NCBI GenBank assembly: GCA_022837185.1
Contig: JALHJD010000077.1
Location: 1 to 10,741, forward strand
Direction: 5' to 3'
Origin: Desulfobacteraceae bacterium
GTDB taxonomy: Bacteria > Desulfobacterota > Desulfobulbia > Desulfobulbales > Desulfobulbaceae
DNA: 10,741 bases
The stretch's first letter is position 1; each line of letters opens with the position of its first letter. Position numbers and translations under genes: made by a program. Below the pieces are notes generated by a model that did not search any database, was not told the DNA's origin, and saw only the letters and a list, made by a program, of their open reading frames with translations. Positions 1-6,257 of the stretch are shown piece after piece.

Positions 1-1326
1 GGCCAGGGAAGTCAGCAGTTCGTGCTGGCCGCTGTCTATTTCCTTTAAGCTTGCGATCCAGCCCAGCCGGCGCAGGGTAAACCGTTCTCCGGCCAGCACC
101 CTGATCCTGTCGGCGATATCTCCTCCTTCTTCCTGCAGGCGCAGGCGCATCAGTTCCCCGGAAAGAGCATCGACGCGGAGCTTGAGCGCCTGACTGACGG
201 CCTCCTGCAGAAGTTTCGCCGCGCTGTCGTCAATCCGGCCGGCGGCGTATTGCTCCAGCACCTCCAGATAGCTTTCCCGCTGCTGCCGGTCGGATTTCAA
301 CTCCCGTTCCTGGTCCCTCAGATCCCTGGAGGTGGCGGTGGCGGCCCAGATGGTTTCCCGCATGCCGGCCAGTCCCTGGGCATGGCCGCTGCTGGCAATG
401 AGGAGAAAGGGCCGGTTGGGCGGCCGGCGGCCCAGGCGTTCCGCCAGTTGCAGCAGACCGGCAATGGACAGGGCTTCGTCCGCGCCGGGAGAGCGCCCAG
501 GAATAAAGGCGCTGGAATCGTAAAACGCCTCGACGATGATGAGTTGGTTCGCCAGGCCGGGATCGGTCCCCGGGTAGAGGGCGTAAATATTCCGGGTCCT
601 GGCCGTTGTCCAGCGGATGGTCGTTTCCAGGCGGACCTTTAGACCGTCGAGCGCCTGCGGTCCCGCGCCGGTCCCACCTTCAAGCAGGGCGAGGGTTTCC
701 TCTTCCATCCAGAAACACGGAAACTGGAGGGGTGAAAGCTCTTCCTTGTTGGCAAAGCTGCTTTTCGACGGGGTGCCGCGGCTGATGTAAATAAGGGCGG
801 ATGCGCCCAGCGAGGCGGCATGAAGCCAGTTGCGGCCGGAATCGAATTCCATGAGGACTATGGCGCCCGCTATTTTTTTGGTGTTGAAGTCGGCGAGGCC
901 GCCCCTGCCCACATAGACAAGATTGCCCTCCAGGCCTTCCGGCGGCAGGCCCTGGGGGGTGACGGCGTTGTAGCGGATGGGGTCAAGGGTGATTTCCCGG
1001 TCCCCGGCGATGAGCTTTGATTCCTGATGTTCGAGGACCGGGACGGTAAAGCTGAAGGTGTCAAGCAGGTCCGGACCGGTTGCCGCCAGCCGTTCCAGGA
1101 TATATTCGGCCGTCTTTTCCGCTCCCTGGGTTCCAGTGCCCCGGTCTCCATAACCGCTCAGGGTTTCCACGGTGCCGCGCAGCCCGGAAAGTGCCGCGTG
1201 CCGAGCCGCGGGTTCCGGCGGGGAGACTGCCGGAGCCGCAGGCGCTGCAAAAAGTATTCCGAGCAGCGCGGCAACGGCGGGGAGCCGTCGGAGGACCTGC
1301 GCCGTTTTCCGGAAAAAAAGGATCAT
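1..1326 (-). CDS. Exported PA/M28-like protein with a degenerate peptidase active site (3' end outside window)
   Basis: Open frame from an ATG at 1324-1326 to the left edge: 442 codons seen, C-terminus missing. The ATG overlaps the ATPase stop (ATGA). Residues about 14-33 are hydrophobic and followed by Ala/Pro-rich sequence, so a signal peptide or N-terminal anchor is likely. Residues about 120-235 resemble a PA (protease-associated) domain. Residues about 255-325 follow the M28 aminopeptidase skeleton: the strand IIVEAFYDSSAF, then GADEALSIAGLLQLA, then RPFLLIASSGHAQGLAG. In active M28 enzymes these carry HxD, GAxDxxSG and EExGLxGS. Here they read F268-Y-D270, E284, and H315-A316 in place of the Glu pair, so zinc-dependent catalysis is unlikely. 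Residues 325-442 are charged and helical. Proteins joining an M28-like domain to an FtsX permease domain are known, so the missing part may be membrane-spanning; that is inference. Fold call fairly sure, function unknown. Confidence 0.72.
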   Translation of the reverse strand, partial: MILFFRKTAQVLRRLPAVAALLGILFAAPAAPAVSPPEPAARHAALSGLRGTVETLSGYGDRGTGTQGAEKTAEYILERLAATGPDLLDTFSFTVPVLEHQESKLIAGDREITLDPIRYNAVTPQGLPPEGLEGNLVYVGRGGLADFNTKKIAGAIVLMEFDSGRNWLHAASLGASALIYISRGTPSKSSFANKEELSPLQFPCFWMEEETLALLEGGTGAGPQALDGLKVRLETTIRWTTARTRNIYALYPGTDPGLANQLIIVEAFYDSSAFIPGRSPGADEALSIAGLLQLAERLGRRPPNRPFLLIASSGHAQGLAGMRETIWAATATSRDLRDQERELKSDRQQRESYLEVLEQYAAGRIDDSAAKLLQEAVSQALKLRVDALSGELMRLRLQEEGGDIADRIRVLAGERFTLRRLGWIASLKEIDSGQHELLTSLA

Positions 1327-2069
1327 TCTATGGTCCCAACCGATATGCGCAGTTCATCACGCTGCTCGATCTTGTCGATCAGGCCGTCGCGGATCCATAT
1401 CACTTCGTCCGAGACGTTGAGCATTTTGAAGTCATGGGTGGCGGAGATGATGGTCACTTTGCGCTCCTCGCTCATTTGCTTGAGGAGATTGATGATTTCC
1501 TCCCCGGTGGTCAGGTCGAGGTTGCCCGTCGGTTCGTCGGCCAGAATGATGGCCGGGCCGTTGGCCAGGGCCCGGGCCACGGCCACCCGCTGCTGCTGGC
1601 CGCCGGAGAGCTCCGAGGGCTTGTGGTTGAAGCGGTCGGCCAGCCCCACGGTTTTCAACAGGATCATGCCCCGCTCTATTGCTTCGTCATTGCCGGTGCC
1701 GGCAAAGATCATGGGCAGGGTGACATTCTCCAGGGCGGTCATCACCGGGATCAGGTTGAAGGTCTGGAAGATGTAGCCGATCTTCCGGCAGCGCAGCCAG
1801 GCCAGTTCGTATGCGTCGAGCTGGGCAATATCCACCTCGTCGATGAACACCTTGCCCGAAGTGGGCTTGTCGAGGCCGCCGATCATGTTGAAAAGCGTGC
1901 TTTTGCCGGATCCGGACGGACCCATGATGGAAACGTATCGGCCGGCGGCAATGGTCAGGCTGATGCCTTTCAGCACCTCCAGGGTGTGGCTGCCCAGCTC
2001 AAATGTCTTGACCACGTTGGTGGTACGGATAATGGCGTGCTGTACGTTGGTGGATCTGTCGGGCGGCAT
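1323..2069 (-). CDS. ABC transporter ATP-binding protein, LolD/MacB/FtsE type
   Basis: A 248-residue nucleotide-binding subunit, the usual length for LolD/MacB-type ATPases. It should hydrolyse ATP on the cytoplasmic face to drive the FtsX-type permease encoded just upstream. All motifs are intact: Walker A GPSGSGKST at 50-58, Q-loop Gln102 in IFQTFNLIP, signature LSGGQ at 154-158, Walker B IILADE at 174-179, D-loop GNLD at 182-185 and switch His212 in ATHD. The FQTFNLIP and DEPTGNLD forms are typical of the lipoprotein-release, macrolide-export and cell-division group. The gene starts 3 bases after the permease stop and its stop overlaps the next ATG, so all three genes are probably one translationally coupled operon. 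The substrate cannot be read from the ATPase. Family assignment is secure; LolD itself is less likely because the partners are not LolC/LolE-like. Confidence 0.95.
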   Translation of the reverse strand: MPPDRSTNVQHAIIRTTNVVKTFELGSHTLEVLKGISLTIAAGRYVSIMGPSGSGKSTLFNMIGGLDKPTSGKVFIDEVDIAQLDAYELAWLRCRKIGYIFQTFNLIPVMTALENVTLPMIFAGTGNDEAIERGMILLKTVGLADRFNHKPSELSGGQQQRVAVARALANGPAIILADEPTGNLDLTTGEEIINLLKQMSEERKVTIISATHDFKMLNVSDEVIWIRDGLIDKIEQRDELRISVGTIE

Positions 2070-2072
2070 GGT

Positions 2073-2723
2073 TTACTCCTCCACCCGCATTGCTTCCACC
2101 GGCGCCATCCGCGCCGCCTTGACGGCGGGAAAGACGACTCCGAGCAGGCTGAGGAGGCAGCCGGTGGAGGTGGCGGTCAGGATGATCATGGTTATTCCCC
2201 CCAGGGGCAGGGCCGTGAAGACAAGAGCGCCGAACTGCACGGCCGACGAAGCGACGGCAAAAACCGCCCCGAGGAGTGCACCGGCGGCGGCGCCGATAAA
2301 TCCCTGCATCAGGGCTTCCAGCAGGAACAGCCGCAGGATGAAACTGTCCAGGGCGCCGAGGCATTTCATGGTGCCGATTTCCCGAAAACGTTCGGTGACC
2401 GCCATGAGCTGCGCGTTGACGATGCCGACCACGCAGACCAGCAGGGAAAGAATAACGAGCCAGCGCTGCTTGGCGCTTTCGCCGATGGCGGCGTCCCCCG
2501 GCTGAACATCGTAGCCCGCCTGCAGCAACGTCCTGAAGCCGGCGTCGGTTCCGGTCTGGAGGATGGCTTCGGCTATCCGGTTGCCGGCCTGCACATAGCA
2601 GAGAAAGGCGACGGCCAGCACCAGGCTGAGGGTGGTGATCAGCGAGCGAAAGAAACGGACCCGGATGGACTGATAGGCAATTTCAACGGATTTTCCGAAG
2701 GGGAGAGCGACAAGCCGTTCCAT
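2073..2723 (-). CDS. Short FtsX/MacB-type ABC transporter permease
   Basis: Inner-membrane permease of 216 residues from the ATG at 2721-2723. About four membrane segments are visible: roughly 26-46, 87-107, 135-160 and 175-200. The loop after the second, AVTERFREIGTMKCLGA at 108-124, matches the coupling-helix region of FtsX-family permeases (TERxxEIGxxxAxGA), and the end, PAVKAARMAPVEAMR, matches the usual MacB/FtsX C-terminus. Only about 40 residues separate the first two segments, so the large periplasmic domain of MacB and LolC/E is absent; the exported PA/M28-like partner may supply the external part (inference). The frame stays open upstream to 2888 with ATGs at 2811-2813 and 2760-2762, but none has a good ribosome binding site, and a perfect TATAAT overlaps the one at 2760-2762. 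I therefore favour 2723; a longer form is possible. Confidence 0.82.
   Translation of the reverse strand: MERLVALPFGKSVEIAYQSIRVRFFRSLITTLSLVLAVAFLCYVQAGNRIAEAILQTGTDAGFRTLLQAGYDVQPGDAAIGESAKQRWLVILSLLVCVVGIVNAQLMAVTERFREIGTMKCLGALDSFILRLFLLEALMQGFIGAAAGALLGAVFAVASSAVQFGALVFTALPLGGITMIILTATSTGCLLSLLGVVFPAVKAARMAPVEAMRVEE
2076..2082 (-). promoter_or_regulatory. Strong ribosome binding site for the ABC ATPase
   Basis: On the minus strand GGAGGAG lies 6 bases before the ATG at 2067-2069. It is embedded in the last codons of the permease (Val-Glu-Glu-stop), so ribosomes finishing the permease are well placed to restart. This supports the ATPase start and co-translation of the pair. Confidence 0.75.
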
Positions 2724-2760
2724 ACCTGCTGCAAACCTGTGGGGATGAATAATTATTGTC

Positions 2761-2789
2761 ATTATAACAGAAAGCACTTCCCCAAAAAA
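2761..2789 (-). promoter_or_regulatory. Candidate sigma-70 promoter of the ABC/PA-M28 operon
   Basis: The minus strand has a perfect TATAAT at 2766-2761. A T-rich stretch (TTTTTT, 2789-2784) lies 17 bases upstream but is a poor -35 match. Transcription would begin near 2754, about 30 bases before the ATG at 2723. The hexamer is AT-rich in an otherwise GC-rich window. Moderate to low confidence because the -35 is weak. Confidence 0.38.
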
Positions 2790-2900
2790 GCTTAAAAGGG
2801 GCACCAGGGGCATGGCCGCCGCTTGGCGAAAAATACGCCGTTGTGGTATTGTCTGTTGACTTTTCCTTTCCACCACCTTAAGGAGCATGCAGGTGAAAAT

Positions 2901-2906
2901 AAAGGG
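2901..2906 (+). promoter_or_regulatory. Ribosome binding site of ispH
   Basis: AAAGGG lies 5 bases before the ispH ATG at 2912-2914. Together with the conserved N-terminus it fixes the start. Confidence 0.55.
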
Positions 2907-2911
2907 AACAA

Positions 2912-3826
2912 ATGGAACTTGTCTTAGCTAAACCCCGGGGATTCTGCGCCGGGGTCAAAAGGGCCATAACGATAGTCAGCCAGGCCCTGGAAAAGCACGG
3001 CGCCCCGGTCTATGTCCTGCATGAGATAGTGCACAATACCCATGTTATCCGCGACCTGGCCGGCAAGGGGGCCGTTTTCGTCGAAACCCTCGAGGAGGTG
3101 CCCACCGGTTCGGTGGTGATTTTCAGCGCCCATGGCGTCTCCCGGGCCGTTGTCGACAGGGCGGCCGAACTCGGCCTGCAGACCATCGATGCAACCTGCC
3201 CCCTGGTATCGCGTGTGCACCGCCGGGTCATGCTGCTCAACAAAATAGGCTATGACGTGCTGGTCCTCGGGCACCGGGGTCATCCCGAGGTGGAAGGGAC
3301 CTGCGGCTACGCCACCGGGGCGGTGCATATTGTCTCCCAACCCGGGGAGGTCGCAAAGCTGCGGGTGGCCGATCCGCAGCGGGTCGGCTACGTGACCCAG
3401 ACGACACTGAGTCTTGACGATACCAGGGATCTCCTGGCCGCGATCCGCCGCCGTTTTCCCGCCATCAGCGAACCGGAGCGGACCGACATCTGTTACGCAA
3501 CCACCAACCGCCAGAATGCGGTCCGCAGGCTGGTGCGGGAAGTCGACGTTCTGTTGGTGGTCGGTTCCCGAAACAGCTCCAATTCAAACCGGCTGCGGGA
3601 AGTGGCCGATCTCCGGGGAATAAAGGCCTACCTGATCGATTCGGCCGCGGAAATCGATCCCTCCTGGCTTGCAGGTGCGAAGCGGGTCGGCGTCACTGCC
3701 GGCGCCTCGGCGCCGGAACTCCTGGTCAGCGAAGTTGTCGAGTGGATGCGGGAGCATGGCGCCTCGTCGGTGCGGGAGATGGAGGGCAAGGATGAAAACG
3801 TGGAGTTCCCCCCCGGGGCCATTTAG
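2912..3826 (+). CDS. ispH: 4-hydroxy-3-methylbut-2-enyl diphosphate reductase (LytB)
   Basis: Cytoplasmic [4Fe-4S] enzyme that reduces HMBPP to IPP and DMAPP, the last step of the MEP isoprenoid pathway. The 304 residues are within the normal bacterial range. The three cluster ligands are present: Cys12 in PRGFCAGVKRAI, Cys96 in DATCPLV and Cys194 in TDICYATTNRQ. Substrate-pocket motifs are also present: H41 in HEIVHNTHV, H74 in SAHGVS, H124 and E126 in GHRGHPEVEGT, TQTTLS at 162-167, the SRNSSNSNRL loop at 219-228, and S267 in GASAPE. It is transcribed divergently from the ABC operon and convergently to the deacetylase gene, whose stop codon overlaps its own by three bases. It appears to be a single-gene transcription unit with no tie to the glycan cluster. 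Identification is secure. Confidence 0.98.
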   Translation: MELVLAKPRGFCAGVKRAITIVSQALEKHGAPVYVLHEIVHNTHVIRDLAGKGAVFVETLEEVPTGSVVIFSAHGVSRAVVDRAAELGLQTIDATCPLVSRVHRRVMLLNKIGYDVLVLGHRGHPEVEGTCGYATGAVHIVSQPGEVAKLRVADPQRVGYVTQTTLSLDDTRDLLAAIRRRFPAISEPERTDICYATTNRQNAVRRLVREVDVLLVVGSRNSSNSNRLREVADLRGIKAYLIDSAAEIDPSWLAGAKRVGVTAGASAPELLVSEVVEWMREHGASSVREMEGKDENVEFPPGAI

Positions 3827-4635
3827 CCGGCGGAATCACCCCCGCCCCTGCCGGCCGCCAGCAGTTCCCTGAACGTACAGCAGACAACCCCCGCGGATCC
3901 GAGCTCTGTCAGCAGGATATCCAGGAAGGCAAAGGCCGGGTCGTTCATCCGCTGATGATGCAGCATGAACCCCATGCCGCCGCGCCGGGCCGCGGCGGCC
4001 ATTTCCGCGAACAGATTATCCCAGTCCCGCCTGAAATCCCGCTCCCTGCGGGTATGCAGGTCGATGTTGACCGCCAGGTCGCGCAGGATGCCGTTGGCGG
4101 GCGGGTCGGCGTTGGCGAAGCGGGAGACGGCCTGAAAGCCGAGTTCGGCGAGGATTTCCAGAGTGGTCCGGCCGCAGCGGTTCCAGGGCGGGGTAAAAAC
4201 CGGCAGGAAAAGGTCGCCGAAGAGCAGGGCCAGGCGTTCGCGGCCCCGCAGCAGGTCATCCCGGATCGCGGCGCGGCCCCTGGATTCGCCGAACTCGCAT
4301 TTTTTCCCCGCCGGTTCGTGATTGGCGTGGTTCCAGCCGTGCTGATGCCAGCACCACAGGGGGCTTGCCGGATCAAACCGCTGCAATTTTTCCCGCCCCG
4401 GACGATCGAGCCATCCCGGGACGACAGCAAGGCAGAGGGGCATGCATTGGGCGGCAAACAGCCGCATGAGGCGGGAAAACCGTTCGTCGTCCGCGGCGAT
4501 GTCGTCGGCCCGGAAAAAAACCCGGAGCTGATTTCCGGCCGCACAGGCGTCCTGGAGGATGTGGCGGATCCTTACCCGCACTCCCTCCGGCAGTTCCCCG
4601 GTCCACAGCGCCGGGATCCTCCCCGGCCCCGCCAT
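3823..4635 (-). CDS. NodB-like polysaccharide deacetylase family protein, apparently cytoplasmic
   Basis: 270 residues from an ATG at 4633-4635 that overlaps the upstream TAA by one base (TAATG), with AAGGG about 8 bases ahead. An in-frame ATG at 4653 adds six residues but has a poorer site. Carbohydrate esterase 4 (NodB-type) landmarks appear in order: FFRADD at 40-45 (metal Asp of the TFDD motif), HQHGWNHANH at 97-106 (H-x3-H metal ligands, probably H99 and H103), FTPPWN at 147-152 (in place of RxPY/W), and LHHQRM at 225-230 (the late catalytic His motif). The metal triad looks intact. No signal peptide or membrane segment is visible, so it may act in the cytosol on a nucleotide- or lipid-linked sugar, or leave by another route. 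It is the last gene of the glycan cluster. Enzyme class likely, substrate unknown. Confidence 0.8.
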   Translation of the reverse strand: MAGPGRIPALWTGELPEGVRVRIRHILQDACAAGNQLRVFFRADDIAADDERFSRLMRLFAAQCMPLCLAVVPGWLDRPGREKLQRFDPASPLWCWHQHGWNHANHEPAGKKCEFGESRGRAAIRDDLLRGRERLALLFGDLFLPVFTPPWNRCGRTTLEILAELGFQAVSRFANADPPANGILRDLAVNIDLHTRRERDFRRDWDNLFAEMAAAARRGGMGFMLHHQRMNDPAFAFLDILLTELGSAGVVCCTFRELLAAGRGGGDSAG

Positions 4636-5792
4636 TACTTTGCCCTTATCCATTGCTCAAGCCACTTGCCGGTAAATTCGGCGCCGTCGAGGCGGACCCG
4701 CGGACGGTGCGGTTTGCTGCCGAGCAGAAGCCGTATTTGCCCGGCCAGCAGCGGGGGATCCAGTTGCCGGTCTTCCAGGAGGCCGAGGCCGGCGATCCGG
4801 GCCAGATGTTCGACCCGCAGCCGCTGCTCTCTGTTCTGGCTGAAGGGGTAAATCAGGCCCGGCGTTCCCGAGGCCAGGACATCCATGGTCGTGTTGTACC
4901 CGCCCATGGACAGGGACAGGTCGGCGGCGGCCAGCCAAAGAGGAAAGTTTTCGGCAAACCGTTCAATGACGACATTGGCGGGGGCCTGCCGCCGCAGCTC
5001 GGCCACCTTGCCGGCATCCATATACGGGCCGGTGAAAACATAAAGCCTGGACGGGAAGGCAAGGTGCCGGACTGCCTGGACCGCCGCCAGAAGAAGGGGA
5101 TGCCCGACACTGCCGCTGCCGGCGCTGGCGACCAGAAGTTTTTCACCGGCTCCGAGTCCCAGCTCCAGCCGCAGGCGGCGCCCTTCGTCCCGGGATGCCC
5201 GCCGGCAGACGTAGCCGGTATAGACAACGGGGATCCGTATATCCTCCATGCGGGAAAAGGTTTGGTCCAGGCTGATCACCGCCGGGTCTCCATGGACGAG
5301 CACCGCGTCAAACAAGCGGTTGAGCCGGTCGATGACCCGCTGTTCAAACTTTCGCGGGTCCTGTTTTTCCACCAGGATGTCCCGAACGCTGCTCACCACC
5401 CGGCAGCGGGGCATCCGGCTGCCGCGGACAGCCTCCAGCAGCGGCAGCAGTTCAAAGGAAAAGTTGTTGCGGCCGAAGGGAAAAAGTTCGATGAGCAGGA
5501 CATCGGGCTGGAGTTCACCGGCAATCCTGAGCAATTGGTCCCGGCGCTGCCGTTTCACCGTTTCCAGTTCCATGGCCCGGTCAACGGGAAGCAGGGCGGA
5601 AAACGCCGCATCCATTTCCAGCCCCGGCAACTGCACGGTCCGGACATGAGAGGGCATCGGCACGGTCACCGGGGGGCCGCCGAGGACGAGGACGACCCGG
5701 TGGCCGCGCAGGGCTCGGGCGATCTCAAGGGTCCTGAACAGGTGGCCGATGCCGAGCACATGTTGGCAGTAGATCAGGACGGTCATTGGCAT
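4635..5792 (-). CDS. COG4671-type (MurG/GT28-like) glycosyltransferase, second copy
   Basis: 385 residues from the ATG at 5790-5792. It has a GT-B layout: an N-terminal domain starting with a first strand and GIGH loop (LIYCQHVLGIGHLFRT, H17), and a C-terminal donor domain with LLVASAGSGSVGHPL near 220, FTGPYM near 254-259, SMGGYNT at 295-301 and FSQNREQ near 317-323. SMGGYNT corresponds to the donor-binding GxxN/GGxxT region of MurG-type enzymes. It is clearly paralogous to the transferase at 9491-10687, sharing GxGH, QPD, VRDI/LRDI, TGYxxRR, TGPxM and SMGGYNT in the same order. The frame continues upstream to a TTG at 5811-5813, but that codon lies inside an intergenic repeat copy, so I reject it; ATG 5784-5786 is another option. 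No good ribosome binding site precedes any of these. Donor and acceptor sugars unknown. Confidence 0.85.
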   Translation of the reverse strand: MPMTVLIYCQHVLGIGHLFRTLEIARALRGHRVVLVLGGPPVTVPMPSHVRTVQLPGLEMDAAFSALLPVDRAMELETVKRQRRDQLLRIAGELQPDVLLIELFPFGRNNFSFELLPLLEAVRGSRMPRCRVVSSVRDILVEKQDPRKFEQRVIDRLNRLFDAVLVHGDPAVISLDQTFSRMEDIRIPVVYTGYVCRRASRDEGRRLRLELGLGAGEKLLVASAGSGSVGHPLLLAAVQAVRHLAFPSRLYVFTGPYMDAGKVAELRRQAPANVVIERFAENFPLWLAAADLSLSMGGYNTTMDVLASGTPGLIYPFSQNREQRLRVEHLARIAGLGLLEDRQLDPPLLAGQIRLLLGSKPHRPRVRLDGAEFTGKWLEQWIRAK

Positions 5793-5821
5793 TTTGCTGG
5801 TTTCAGGATTCAATCCCCGAC

Positions 5822-5873
5822 AAGTTCAAATTTTGAAAAACCGCGCAGGAAGTACCGTATCGAAATCGAAATC
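5822..5873 (+). repeat. Direct repeat copy 1
   Basis: Shares with copies 2 and 3 a core of CGCAGGAArTAccgtATCG (starting at 5844) followed by AAATCGAAA, preceded 22 bases upstream by a TTCAAATTTT motif. Similarity with copy 2 extends left through CAGGATTCAATCCC at 5804-5817. Includes the palindrome TTCAAATTTTGAA at 5825-5837, which the other copies lack. It ends about 10-30 bases from the start of the adjacent glycosyltransferase gene. Confidence 0.8.
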
Positions 5874-5896
5874 GGGATTGCTGTCGAAATCGAAAA
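5859..5896 (+). repeat. Hexanucleotide tract, ATCGAA/GAAATC type
   Basis: Imperfect period-6 array of TCGAAA units (ATCGAAATCGAAATC, an interruption, then GTCGAAATCGAAAA) that overlaps the right end of repeat copy 1. A translated frame reads IEIEIGIAVEIEK, a signature of low-complexity DNA rather than a gene. Confidence 0.6.
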
Positions 5897-6062
5897 GCCC
5901 GCCCGCATGACCGCCTCCAAATCTTTTATTTTCATCGTCAAGCCTTCAGGGCTTCAAATTCCAGACCGCCAACTCATGAATAACATAACGACAGATCAGG
6001 TAGATAGAATACAGAAATTACCGTGTGCCAAAAGACCCCTTGGTATTACAGCAATCAGGATT

Positions 6063-6096
6063 CGATCCCGATCCCGATAGCGATCCCGATCCCGAC
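6063..6096 (+). repeat. Hexanucleotide tract, CGATCC type
   Basis: Period-6 array: CGATCC repeated, with one CGATAG unit in the middle and CGATCC units on each side. It sits immediately left of repeat copy 2. Compared with copy 1 (CAGGATTCAATCCCCGAC), it looks like a local hexamer expansion inside the repeat. Confidence 0.75.
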
Positions 6097-6148
6097 GGGT
6101 GCAAATTTTCGTCACCCCAGCGCAGGAAATATCTCATCGAAATCGAAC
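6097..6148 (+). repeat. Direct repeat copy 2
   Basis: GGGTGCAAATTTT followed by CAGCGCAGGAAATATCTC and ATCGAAATCGAA. It has the same order and orientation as copies 1 and 3, with GCGCAGGAAAT and ATCGAAAT closest to copy 3. Confidence 0.8.
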
Positions 6149-6257
6149 TCCCTGCCACCACACCAGGTCGGGTGCGCAAACATGTTCTTCTCCTCATTCG
6201 TCCCCGCAGCGCGGGGTGGGGCGCTGCCAACTGCCGGCTCCCGACACCAGCCGTGAA

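Noticed and set aside
1-1326. Calling the left-edge protein an active M28 aminopeptidase
   Set aside because: The expected His, Asp and Glu-Glu sites are F268, E284 and H315-A316, so an enzyme name would mislead.
1080-2795. Long plus-strand open frame of 571 codons
   Set aside because: It lies opposite three genes with clear motifs, is rich in Gly, His, Gln and Asp as GC-rich antisense frames are, and matches no family.
2856-2884. Possible ispH promoter with TTGACT as -35
   Set aside because: TTGACT at 2856-2861 is a good -35, but the hexamers 16 to 18 bases downstream (for example TAAGGA) are poor -10 matches, so I do not call it.
5900-6050. AT-richer unique stretch as a possible small gene or RNA
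   Set aside because: It has a short hairpin (AAGCC-TTCAG-GGCTT near 5940-5954) and TAGAAT-like hexamers, but no paired promoter elements, start with a binding site, or terminator that I could support.
4653-6080. Plus-strand open frame of 475 codons
   Set aside because: It is antisense to the glycosyltransferase and runs on into the repeat island, where it reads IEIEIGIAVEIEK-type repeat translation.
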